From an uncultured Clostridia bacterium (lineage in GTDB: Bacteria > Bacillota > Clostridia > Oscillospirales > Acutalibacteraceae): a stretch of DNA of 64,000 bases. The notes below the pieces were generated by a model. The model saw only the letters and a program-made list of their open reading frames with translations, had not been told where the DNA came from and searched no databases. A program made the position numbers and the translations under genes. How positions within the stretch are numbered: position 1 is the first letter of the stretch; every line of letters starts with the position of its first letter. This document shows, piece by piece, positions 28,004 to 35,134 of this stretch. The stretch covers positions 31,577-95,576 of the forward strand of contig CANRAU010000007.1 in assembly GCA_947628665.1 (NCBI GenBank). Direction: 5' to 3'.

Positions 28004-28053
28004 ATTTGGTTGCGGGGGTGGGACTTGAACCACACGACCTCCGGGTTATGAGC
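28004..28053 (-). repeat. attL: 50-bp core with the displaced 3' part of tRNA-fMet
   Basis: Identical over 50 bp to 63749-63798. It holds the anticodon-to-CCA part of the initiator tRNA, and identity ends abruptly at 28054 (GCGCATATT here, CCCGACGAG in the complete gene). It marks the left junction of the prophage. Confidence 0.92.
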
Positions 28054-28100
28054 GCATATTGTCCATAGCAAAATCGTTGAAACATAAACATTTTTAAATA

Positions 28101-28124
28101 TTTGACTTGCAAATTGACTTGCAT
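28101..28124 (+). promoter_or_regulatory. Putative integrase arm-type sites, left end
   Basis: Two direct repeats, TTTGACTTGCAA and ATTGACTTGCAT, 12 bp apart and about 50 bp from attL. The same motif lies at the right end (63618-63640). Confidence 0.55.
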
Positions 28125-28296
28125 ACATTTCTATAATGAAAGTAACCCGTTCACTGACACCGTTTAGTCTTTAATATAATATCTAATATCAGACCGACAG
28201 TATATTCGCAAGACAGAATTCATTTATAAAGCAAAAAGCGAGACGGATATAAATCCTATCTTGCTTTTTTACTTCCCCACTTCCGGCAAGGGCTTT

Positions 28297-28330
28297 CCGC
28301 TTTTTTGGTTCTGCCTTGCGGCGCAGATCT
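28297..28330 (+). repeat. Dispersed copy of the 36-nt hairpin repeat
   Basis: CCGCTTTTTTGGTTCTGCCT.. closely matches the tandem units at 29171-29279. It contains the same imperfect palindrome (TCTGC..GCAGA). Confidence 0.6.
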
Positions 28331-28395
28331 AATGTGGGTAAAATTTGTTTTCTGTAATCCTAAAACCCTAACGTAAAAAATTTTTAAAAAGCCTA

Positions 28396-28424
28396 TTGAC
28401 AATACGCCAAAATTGGAGTAATAT
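28396..28424 (+). promoter_or_regulatory. Sigma-A promoter of the attL-proximal gene pair
   Basis: TTGACA, 17 bp, TAATAT, about 50 bp before the first start codon. It points away from attL and against the lytic operon, fitting expression in the lysogen. Confidence 0.75.
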
Positions 28425-28472
28425 GTAAATGTAATCAAGAGGGGCGATACCCGAACAGAAAGGACGATAAAA

Positions 28473-28781
28473 ATGACAAAATATGAAATCAAAAAAGCCA
28501 CAAGAGAAATTAGAGGTTACAAAAACCGTAACAAAATCTGCGAGGGCTGCACGCTTGAGGGCAATGGCGATATTTTTGACGAAATCGTTAAATCTTTTGA
28601 TAGTAAAGACGAGGCTCTTAATGCTCTCAAAACGTACAAGTCGAAAATAGAGATAGCCGGCGATCTGTATATGGTCACTGAATACTTCGTTCAGGAAAAC
28701 GAATATGACGAGGACGGCGAATGGATAGATGGCGGCGATATTTGGGAATTTTCTCCTTTGCCTGAAGAGGTGGAAGCGTGA
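28473..28781 (+). CDS. Small acidic protein of unknown function (first gene of cargo pair)
   Basis: 102 aa behind AGAAAGGA. It is Lys/Glu-rich with a strongly acidic C-terminal part (ENEYDEDGEWIDGGD). Two Cys lie in ICEGC. No domain is recognised with certainty; similar short proteins occur on clostridial mobile elements. Its stop overlaps the start of an XRE regulator, so the two are made together. That arrangement resembles toxin-antitoxin or anti-phage pairs, but I see no toxin motif. Confidence 0.7.
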   Translation: MTKYEIKKATREIRGYKNRNKICEGCTLEGNGDIFDEIVKSFDSKDEALNALKTYKSKIEIAGDLYMVTEYFVQENEYDEDGEWIDGGDIWEFSPLPEEVEA

Positions 28782-29059
28782 GACGGAGATACGGAGACTG
28801 CATCCGCAAGGACGGGAACTGCACACTTTGCGATCTTGTGAATTGTGGGTGCGACTGTCACAATCGTGAAATCAACAAATTTACGTGGGCGCGTATGGCG
28901 GCAGGATTAGATCAACCGACGCTCGCTAAAGCAGCAGGGGTAAACATCAGTCAAATTCAAAAACTTGAACGCGGAGAAATCAAGATCGAAAATCTAACCG
29001 CCAAAAATCTATTTGCCCTCGCCGATGCAATCGGATGCAATCCTAAAGATTTAATCTGA
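28778..29059 (+). CDS. Cys-rich N-terminus plus XRE/Cro helix-turn-helix regulator
   Basis: 93 aa from GTG 28778, overlapping the previous stop (GTGA). The first 30 residues hold six Cys and one His (CTLCDLVNCGCDCH), a likely small metal site. Residues about 34-90 are an XRE HTH (MAAGLDQPTLAKAAGVNISQIQKLERGE). It may sense metal or redox state or regulate its own promoter. It is followed by a strong terminator. Confidence 0.8.
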   Translation: MRRRYGDCIRKDGNCTLCDLVNCGCDCHNREINKFTWARMAAGLDQPTLAKAAGVNISQIQKLERGEIKIENLTAKNLFALADAIGCNPKDLI

Positions 29060-29115
29060 TCGATCAAACACGGTGCGGAGCGGACCGCATTTAAAAAGTT
29101 CTTCCATAAGGAAAT

Positions 29116-29159
29116 CCGTCCCAAAGGTTTAGAAATTCTAACCTTTGGGACGGTTTTTA
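29116..29159 (+). terminator. Terminator of the cargo pair
   Basis: A 14-bp perfect stem (CCGTCCCAAAGGTT/AACCTTTGGGACGG) then TTTTTAT. Confidence 0.9.
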
Positions 29160-29170
29160 TTTTCTTCTTA

Positions 29171-29279
29171 TTTTTTCGGGTTCTGCCTTACGGCGCAGAT
29201 TTACCGCTTTTTTGGGTTCTGCCTTACGGCGCAGATTTACCGCTTTTTTATGTTCCAGTTCACGGCTTGGACTGGCCGC
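29171..29279. repeat. Three tandem imperfect 36-37-nt repeats
   Basis: Units at 29171-29207, 29208-29243 and 29244-29279. The first two are almost identical (T6, GGGTTCTGCCTTACGGCGCA, GATTTACCGC); the third is diverged but keeps T6 and CCGC and has its own palindrome CCAGT..ACTGG. No gene is seen between 29060 and 29406. Confidence 0.75.
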
Positions 29280-29324
29280 TTTTTCCAATCCCTACTTATC
29301 GACAAGGAATGTACGTTTTTAAGT

Positions 29325-29359
29325 GGCAACGCTCTTAACGGTCTGCTAAGAGCGTTGCC
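29325..29359. repeat. 13-bp perfect inverted repeat downstream of the lysin
   Basis: GGCAACGCTCTTA and its exact complement separated by 9 nt. No T-run follows on either strand, so it is a stable hairpin but not a standard terminator. It lies at the 3' end of the late operon. Confidence 0.6.
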
Positions 29360-29406
29360 AAATGCCCATCCGCAGGACGCGAAAAGGCTGTTCTTCGCCG
29401 CACGTT

Positions 29407-30504
29407 TCACGCCGTTTTCACGATGCGAATCTGCACGCGGTCTATAGGCTTGCCCGTAATGCCCGCATAGCCGCTGGGATTTACCGTGTTGTAATTCCGA
29501 ACCCACGGGAGATACCCTCCGCCGACGGTAGACACGCGGTATTCCACGGCGTATCCGGGCAAATCCACGAGCGTCATTTGCAGCATATCCATTTCCTTGC
29601 CGAGCACGCCCGCATAGCCGTCCGTGTTCTTCGTGTTGTAGTCCGTGACCCAAGGATACCACTTGCCGCCTTTTGTATGTACGCGGTATTTGATCTTTCC
29701 CTTGGACAACCCTGCACGGATGGCGTTCACAGCTTTGCCGGTGATACCCGCGTAGCCGTCCGCATTCTTCTCATTGTAATTCTCTACCCAGCCGAGCCAT
29801 GACTTGCCCGTGTAGGTCTGATACTCCACGTCGATGTGGTCATTTGCGGGCCGTGCGCTCGCTGCGGGCTTCGGCGCTTCGACCTTGTATCCGTTATAGC
29901 CTCCCGCCTGAATGAGGGTAGGATAATCCTTGTACGCAATATCCATATCCACCCTGCCGCCGATGCCGTCGACCGCGCCGTCCGAGGTGTATTGCCATAT
30001 GCCGTATTTCCCCGTAAACGTGGGCTTGGATGTCCACTGCGCCAGCCAAATGTCGTATTTAGCCTTGCAATCCGCATCGATCTTGGTATCCAGCCAGCTT
30101 TTATTTGCGTACACCGAAACGTAGTACCCAGCCGCTTTTACCGTATCGCAAAACGCGCGGATGATGTTGGAAATGACGGCAGTGCTTAGACCTGATTGCT
30201 TAGCGTCCTCGATGTCGAATGCCACTGGATATGCAAATTGCTTGCCCTTAATCCAGCCAAGGAACGTCTGTGCTTCCTGCTTCGCCTGCTCGGCGTTCAT
30301 GGCGTAACTGTAATGGTACGCCCCTACGGGGATACCCGCCGCCGTCGCGCCCGCGTAGTATTCCTCGAAGCGTTCGTCCTTTTGCTGGTCATAACGCCCG
30401 TAGCCCGCCCGCAGCATGGCAAATTGCACGCCCGCCGCCTTGACCTTCGTCCAGTCGATTTTGCCTTGATGCTTGCTTACATCTATGCCTTTGATCTCCG
30501 CCAT
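29407..30504 (-). CDS. Endolysin: GH25 lysozyme with three C-terminal wall-binding repeats
   Basis: 365 aa behind AAGGAGG. Residues 1 to about 200 are a GH25 muramidase: IKGIDVSKHQGKIDW, then the catalytic VAFDIED. The rest has three repeats of about 45 aa (YRVHTKGGKWYPWVTDYN..GYAGVLGK) with conserved Trp and Gly. They resemble ChW-type cell-wall-binding repeats. It cuts peptidoglycan to release progeny. There is no signal peptide, so export depends on the adjacent holin. Last gene of the lytic operon. Confidence 0.93.
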   Translation of the reverse strand: MAEIKGIDVSKHQGKIDWTKVKAAGVQFAMLRAGYGRYDQQKDERFEEYYAGATAAGIPVGAYHYSYAMNAEQAKQEAQTFLGWIKGKQFAYPVAFDIEDAKQSGLSTAVISNIIRAFCDTVKAAGYYVSVYANKSWLDTKIDADCKAKYDIWLAQWTSKPTFTGKYGIWQYTSDGAVDGIGGRVDMDIAYKDYPTLIQAGGYNGYKVEAPKPAASARPANDHIDVEYQTYTGKSWLGWVENYNEKNADGYAGITGKAVNAIRAGLSKGKIKYRVHTKGGKWYPWVTDYNTKNTDGYAGVLGKEMDMLQMTLVDLPGYAVEYRVSTVGGGYLPWVRNYNTVNPSGYAGITGKPIDRVQIRIVKTA

Positions 30505-30507
30505 GGT

Positions 30508-30768
30508 TCAGTCCTCCTTAGGTGCTATGTAGGTAAGCGCCTGTTTGCTGTCCGACAATCCCGCTGTAGTGGGATCGGTGACGACGCCAAGGATCGTGAG
30601 TACGGAAAACAGCGCGTTGACCACGGCCAAGAGCTTGTTCCCGAGATCTCCGAGGTCGAGTTCAAACCCAAATACTGCGGCTGCGACCTGCACGAGCAGG
30701 AGCAGCGCCGGGATTATGGCCAGCCAAAAGGTTTTGCTTTTTAGGCGTACTGTCCAGTTGATTTTCAT
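30508..30768 (-). CDS. Holin, phi-LC3 family
   Basis: The start is ATG 30768 (MKINWTVRLKSKTFW) behind GAGGAAA; the track start lies upstream of it. 86 aa with a hydrophobic hairpin (LAIIPALLLLVQVAAAVFGF and a second helix) and the family ending GLSDSKQALTY. It would form membrane lesions that let the lysin reach the wall. It is immediately upstream of the lysin. Confidence 0.88.
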   Translation of the reverse strand: MKINWTVRLKSKTFWLAIIPALLLLVQVAAAVFGFELDLGDLGNKLLAVVNALFSVLTILGVVTDPTTAGLSDSKQALTYIAPKED

Positions 30769-30781
30769 GTTTTTTTCCTCC

Positions 30782-31036
30782 TTAATTTTGTTTTTGTTCC
30801 AAATCACTTATGCGGTGATTGATAACCTTGATTTGTTCTTCCACGACGGGGATGCGTTTTGCGAAATTGTTATGCTCGCGCACTTCTCTGGTCAGCTCGT
30901 CGATTTTTGTGTCCGTCACAGCTTGAGCGATCTCGATCTGCGACTGCGTTTTTCTTCCCGCCGCCATATTTGACAGGATCACGCCCGCCAAGGTCACTAC
31001 GCCGCTGATGATGGCTACTATGATTCCCTCTGTCAT
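30782..31036 (-). CDS. Small membrane/coiled-coil lysis-cassette protein (XhlA-like)
   Basis: 84 aa. An N-terminal TM helix (GIIVAIISGVVTLAGVILSNMAAG) is followed by a coiled coil (EIAQAVTDTKIDELTREVREH). This layout resembles XhlA/haemolysin-type helpers, although those have the TM at the C-terminus. Start overlaps the previous stop (ATGA). It may assist the holin. Confidence 0.65.
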   Translation of the reverse strand: MTEGIIVAIISGVVTLAGVILSNMAAGRKTQSQIEIAQAVTDTKIDELTREVREHNNFAKRIPVVEEQIKVINHRISDLEQKQN

Positions 31037-31404
31037 TCGCTTTCACCCTCCTCGGTGTCGGGCGGCGTCGGGAATTCGATGTTGAACGGAAAACCTTCCT
31101 GCTCGGGTAAGTCCCTCAAAAGCTGCCGATACTTTGCCCACCTTCCAGTAAAGATTTTTGCAAGCGAGGCGATAAACTTCGTCGCGGACGAAGTATCAAG
31201 CCCCAAGCGGTCAAGCGTCATTTCCTTATCGCTGCTATCGAGTAGCTTATTTCGGATTTTTCGGGCAAGCTCCGCCGCCTCTTCTGCATCCTCAGCCGCA
31301 CAGGCTCTTTCGTACGCAGCCTGCAAGGTTTCCATCAGTTCTGCCTTTTGCGCGTTCGCCATAGCCTCCACTTGGGCGAGCCTTTTGTATATACTTTCAT
31401 TCAT
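31033..31404 (-). CDS. Phage tail assembly chaperone-like protein
   Basis: 123 aa. Helical N-terminus, then WAKYRQLLRDLPEQEGFPFN and a PTPP ending. That C-terminal signature is common in phage tail-fibre assembly chaperones (Phage_tail_APC type). It lies just after the putative receptor-binding protein, which it might help fold. Stop overlaps the next gene. Confidence 0.6.
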   Translation of the reverse strand: MNESIYKRLAQVEAMANAQKAELMETLQAAYERACAAEDAEEAAELARKIRNKLLDSSDKEMTLDRLGLDTSSATKFIASLAKIFTGRWAKYRQLLRDLPEQEGFPFNIEFPTPPDTEEGESE

Positions 31405-31422
31405 AGTTTTGTACCTCCAATT

Positions 31423-32604
31423 TTAGGCGATTATGCAGGCAGGGGCGACGGCTATAGTTTGGTTCGCTGGGGTGTTATCTAATTTGCCGGTGGTACCCCC
31501 CAATATTCTCGTTCTGGCCGCGTCCGTAGGCATGGGAGAGCGTAGCCTACAATGACGCGCCGTACCTGCGGCGTCGCGTTTGATTTTTTCTGCGTTTGTG
31601 AATCCTTCATAATATGGGAGCAATTCGCCGTCTTCCCCGGAGCCGTAAATTTCCGGCTGCGATAGCAGGAAAAACTTGTCCTCAATGTTGTATGTTTGGT
31701 CAGCGGTAAACTCCGTACCGTCAAGGCTCTCTACTTCGTATATAGAGTTTGTGTGGCAAGGAATAATCGCTGGTTGCACCACCTCTAAAAATTCCGCCGG
31801 CAAGCCGTGCATAAAGCCGTTGTATTTTGTAGCCCAGGACGGGGCACGGTCAAATCGGTTCGTCGGCTTCCACACTGAGCCCGCCTCTGCATCGCTGTTA
31901 AGCCATTGTCTCACAGCACTTTGCGCGTAGTTGTTCGAGCCGTGTCTGATGCGGTGCGTGTGGTTCATATTCGCAGTCTTGCCGTCTGCCGTGCCAAGCA
32001 TTGTTCCGTCCGTGCCCTCAGTAACTGTAATGTCGCTTTCTATCGCCTGCGTCGAGTCGGCGCTCGGGTATGTTCTTATTTTAATATCGGTTGCCTGTTT
32101 CGCATATTCCCACGGAAACGTTATTTGGCCACCTGCGGGGAGGGGCTTTGTTAATGTGAACATCAGTGTTTTCCCGCCGCCGTATCCTGTATCATAGCCA
32201 CTTAGTAGCGTGAAATGATACGTTCCCGCAGCAAGTCCGCTTTCTGCGTAGTAAAGCGCTTCGGCTTCGTCGAATGCCATGCCTTTATATGCGCCCGCCG
32301 AGTTGCTATAGACATATTTCGTCTCAAGCGTCATAGTGTGCTTGTAATTTTTGTTCGCCGCCAAGTGCTGATCATGGCCGCGAACTACCCATACGATGGT
32401 TGTATCTTCGTTGGAGTCGTGCGTAGTGAACTCGTAACCGACGGGGAATGTGCTCGGTGCAAGTCCCATTTTCACGATTTGAGCTATTGATTTCCAGGAA
32501 GATACTTCCATACCGCCCTCTCTGTTGGCCGCTATAAGCGCAAGTAAAGCGTTCATCGTGTCAAATTGCTCTGCGCTTGGAAACAAGTGGTTAAAATCTG
32601 CCAT
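31423..32604 (-). CDS. Putative receptor-binding / tail tip protein (DUF6273-like C-terminus)
   Basis: 393 aa behind AGGAGG. Residues about 200-393 (RQWLNSDAEAGSVWKPTNRFD, then a C-terminus rich in Arg/Ala and ending APACIIA) resemble DUF6273, a lectin-like fold common in gut Firmicutes and their phages. The N-terminal part is unlike anything I know. Its position after the tail endopeptidase suggests host attachment. No reverse transcriptase or template repeat is nearby. Confidence 0.6.
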   Translation of the reverse strand: MADFNHLFPSAEQFDTMNALLALIAANREGGMEVSSWKSIAQIVKMGLAPSTFPVGYEFTTHDSNEDTTIVWVVRGHDQHLAANKNYKHTMTLETKYVYSNSAGAYKGMAFDEAEALYYAESGLAAGTYHFTLLSGYDTGYGGGKTLMFTLTKPLPAGGQITFPWEYAKQATDIKIRTYPSADSTQAIESDITVTEGTDGTMLGTADGKTANMNHTHRIRHGSNNYAQSAVRQWLNSDAEAGSVWKPTNRFDRAPSWATKYNGFMHGLPAEFLEVVQPAIIPCHTNSIYEVESLDGTEFTADQTYNIEDKFFLLSQPEIYGSGEDGELLPYYEGFTNAEKIKRDAAGTARHCRLRSPMPTDAARTRILGGTTGKLDNTPANQTIAVAPACIIA

Positions 32605-32608
32605 TTTT

Positions 32609-33205
32609 TCAGCCTCCTATTTTTGTAATTTCTAAAGCGGGGTGTCCGCTTGAAATTCTGAATTTGCCGAGATACTTTGTATTGCCGTCGCTGTCCGTAA
32701 TCACAATGCCGTCTACCCCGTTTTTCGTAGCCTCTTCGATTGCTTCTGCCACGCTTTCGGCCGTTTGAATCTCAACGCCTTCACCTACGGGCTTCCCCTT
32801 TGCAGTCAATTGCAAATGCGTGCCGTCCACTTGCAGATCGGTCGGTACGGGCGTTCTTTGCGGAACAGTCCCCGACGGCTCTGCGTCGTCATCGTATCCC
32901 GTTTTTTCTACGTTGACGAACGATTCCGTCGCGGTACGGAGATTGCCGCCGAAAACGCTGACGTAGAAGCGCGGCGCTTCGATGACCTCCCACGGTACGG
33001 TGCATGCCCCGTTTTCGTCCAAATCTGCGGTAAACGACTTACCGTCTGAAAACCTGCGAAATACGGCGGTTTTTTCCGACACGCCATTCCAGTTCTCCGA
33101 AAACTGAAACACCGCGCGATACTGATTGCGGCTCTTTGCGACAACCAACGGCTCGCTTATACTTTCCAAAAGCTGCCCGTTTACATTGAATTTAATGTCC
33201 GTCAT
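32609..33205 (-). CDS. Baseplate/tail-tip protein, BppU-like N-terminus
   Basis: 198 aa. The beta-rich N-terminal domain (DIKFNVNGQLLESISEPLVVAKSRNQY, VYVSVFGGN-like strand) resembles upper baseplate proteins of lactococcal-type phages. A Pro-rich linker leads to a short C-terminal domain. It probably links the tail tip to the attachment protein encoded next. Confidence 0.5.
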   Translation of the reverse strand: MTDIKFNVNGQLLESISEPLVVAKSRNQYRAVFQFSENWNGVSEKTAVFRRFSDGKSFTADLDENGACTVPWEVIEAPRFYVSVFGGNLRTATESFVNVEKTGYDDDAEPSGTVPQRTPVPTDLQVDGTHLQLTAKGKPVGEGVEIQTAESVAEAIEEATKNGVDGIVITDSDGNTKYLGKFRISSGHPALEITKIGG

Positions 33206-33227
33206 ATATAAAGCGCCCCTTTCGCTT

Positions 33228-34364
33228 TCAGCGGTACAGCGTATACAGATTTTCTTCTATCCGTCGAATCTGTTTCTGTATCGTGTTCCCTACAAACATA
33301 TCTTCTCTGCCCGACGTGATGCTGGTATATTCCTTCGTGATGGCATCGAAGTCAAATGCAAGCATATCCGTTTCCACAGAATTTCCGTTTCCAAGATAGA
33401 TTCGGAAATGCGTATACGGCACGATGATCTCCGGGTTGCTCATATTTTCGTATTCAAGGGTCTTTGAAAGATCCACAACGGAAAATGTGCCGTTTGCGGC
33501 CGGAAGATCCGCCCCCGCCGCAAATTCTGCGGCCGCCTTTTTTCGTAGAGCCTCCTGCGCCAGCTCCTCAGTCGCATACTTGCCTTCCTCTTCCCCGACA
33601 CACACGTCGCTGTAATGTATGCGTCGCACTTTCGGATAGGCGTACTCGTTGATTCTCGGACTGTCTACATATTTTTCCGGGAGCTTTAATAAGGTTTGCC
33701 CGTCCGCTTTCAGTCCTGTCGGCATGATCCGTGTCGTGACTTCTGAAAAGTCCAAGTGTAAGCCTGCTTCCGCAAGGTTTTTTCCGTAATTAACGGTAAA
33801 ATATGTCGTCTCATCTCTATTTATTGTGAATGTTCGGTTGTCCCGATCCAGCACACCGCCCCAGCGGTTGATGAAGCTGTTGTCCTGATCGCCTATCAAA
33901 GCCTCGACCGGGTTCATCATTTCCCAATAAGCGGTATTTTTTGTTGGAACGTCAGAACTTCCTTGGAAATTCCAAAGCGACCATTTGTATTGATATTGCA
34001 GTCCCGCAAACAGGCTTTCCATGGCTTGCGCTCCCGTGCAGTTTGTAGGACGGGTATCCTCTATGAAGTTATCCATCAGATCATAAAAGACATGCCGCGC
34101 CAAAATGGTTTTGGTACTTAAATCTGTCTCAATTTCGTAAATCCGAAACCACTGCTTTTCATGCTTCGGCGTCGGGACTTCCAAGATCCGCCCAATCGTG
34201 CAGTATTCGTCATCCGTGCCGATTTCCATTCGCACCGAAAGATCCCCATTCTTTTCTCCATGCACAACACAGGAAAGCGGGGTCAGCAGGGCGATCATGG
34301 TGATTTCGACACTTGGTACGACTCCCTGTTCGCTGTCCGGCTTGTCCGTCCAAATGGAAATCAT
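33228..34364 (-). CDS. Tail-associated endopeptidase-type protein (Tal / gp18-like)
   Basis: The start is ATG 34364, overlapping the stop of the previous gene (ATGA); the longer track frame starts at a GTG inside that gene. 378 aa in the prophage endopeptidase-tail family (WFRIYEIETDLSTKTILARHVFYDLMDN, YPKVRRIHYSDV). It forms the tail tip and continues the tail tube. The short length suggests no added peptidoglycan hydrolase domain. Confidence 0.75.
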   Translation of the reverse strand: MISIWTDKPDSEQGVVPSVEITMIALLTPLSCVVHGEKNGDLSVRMEIGTDDEYCTIGRILEVPTPKHEKQWFRIYEIETDLSTKTILARHVFYDLMDNFIEDTRPTNCTGAQAMESLFAGLQYQYKWSLWNFQGSSDVPTKNTAYWEMMNPVEALIGDQDNSFINRWGGVLDRDNRTFTINRDETTYFTVNYGKNLAEAGLHLDFSEVTTRIMPTGLKADGQTLLKLPEKYVDSPRINEYAYPKVRRIHYSDVCVGEEEGKYATEELAQEALRKKAAAEFAAGADLPAANGTFSVVDLSKTLEYENMSNPEIIVPYTHFRIYLGNGNSVETDMLAFDFDAITKEYTSITSGREDMFVGNTIQKQIRRIEENLYTLYR

Positions 34365-35134
34365 AAAAACCACCCCCGATGCGTGACCTTCAAGTTCGGA
34401 AAGGTCTCTTCTTGTGATTTTAACGTACTCACTTCAAGAATATTTTCGCCTTCGTGAAGCTGTAGCGGGAAATCTGTCGTCAAGTACCCCTGTTGTAGCA
34501 GATTTTCCCCTTTTTCCGTGTAGAACAGACCTCTTTCATTGTCGAGGTATATTTTACCCGCAGACGACGATATAGACGTTATTACACTTTTTCCATTCAG
34601 GGCGAGGTTGAAAATACCATCTGTTTTCTTTGTGATTTCTGCAAAAAATGGACAGGGTACGTCCGTGACTACGCGCACCTTCACGCGGTTGTAAGTACGA
34701 AACAGATCTGTGCTTTGAACCCCTCTGCTGATTTTCTCCTCCGAAGATTCTTTAAACGGAAATGTTTCCATAGCCAGCGTCGCGCGCCGCCACTGCCGGA
34801 AAAAGCGGTTAAAGCTCCAACCCTCCGTGATGGAGACGGTATATCGGTATTGCGGTTCATTGGAAAAGATGATTTTCCCGCTGCCGCGCAGCAGCTTGTG
34901 GATCGCGGGGATCTTCCCCTCGTCCAACGCGACTATATCAAACGCCTTGGTGTAGGAATCATAGATGTTTTCGCCCTGCTTTTTTGTCAATGTGCCGCTT
35001 CGTCCTAGTATGACGATAGTTTCCACGCGTTCCGTCGGGCGTTGGATGTCGGGCATATGCTCGATGTGTATGGAGAGTTCCCGGCTGTCAATCATTCCAC
35101 CCGAATCCGGGAAGAAAAGAAAATAATTGCGCAT
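34361..35134 (-). CDS. Distal tail protein (Dit-like)
   Basis: 257 aa. The N-terminal half has the Dit pattern around residues 30-115 (RPTERVETIVILGRSGTLT, then YRYTVSITEGWSFNRFFRQW). It is directly after the tape measure and directly before Tal, the standard order. It would form the hub at the end of the tail. Confidence 0.8.
   Translation of the reverse strand: MRNYFLFFPDSGGMIDSRELSIHIEHMPDIQRPTERVETIVILGRSGTLTKKQGENIYDSYTKAFDIVALDEGKIPAIHKLLRGSGKIIFSNEPQYRYTVSITEGWSFNRFFRQWRRATLAMETFPFKESSEEKISRGVQSTDLFRTYNRVKVRVVTDVPCPFFAEITKKTDGIFNLALNGKSVITSISSSAGKIYLDNERGLFYTEKGENLLQQGYLTTDFPLQLHEGENILEVSTLKSQEETFPNLKVTHRGWFL

Noticed and set aside
28008-28049. A second tRNA-fMet gene at the left end
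   Set aside because: Only the 3' half is present and it ends at the att junction; it is the displaced fragment.
29171-29279. CRISPR array
   Set aside because: Three adjoining repeats without spacers between them and no cas genes in the window.
31423-32604. Diversity-generating retroelement target
   Set aside because: No reverse transcriptase and no template repeat seen near the gene.
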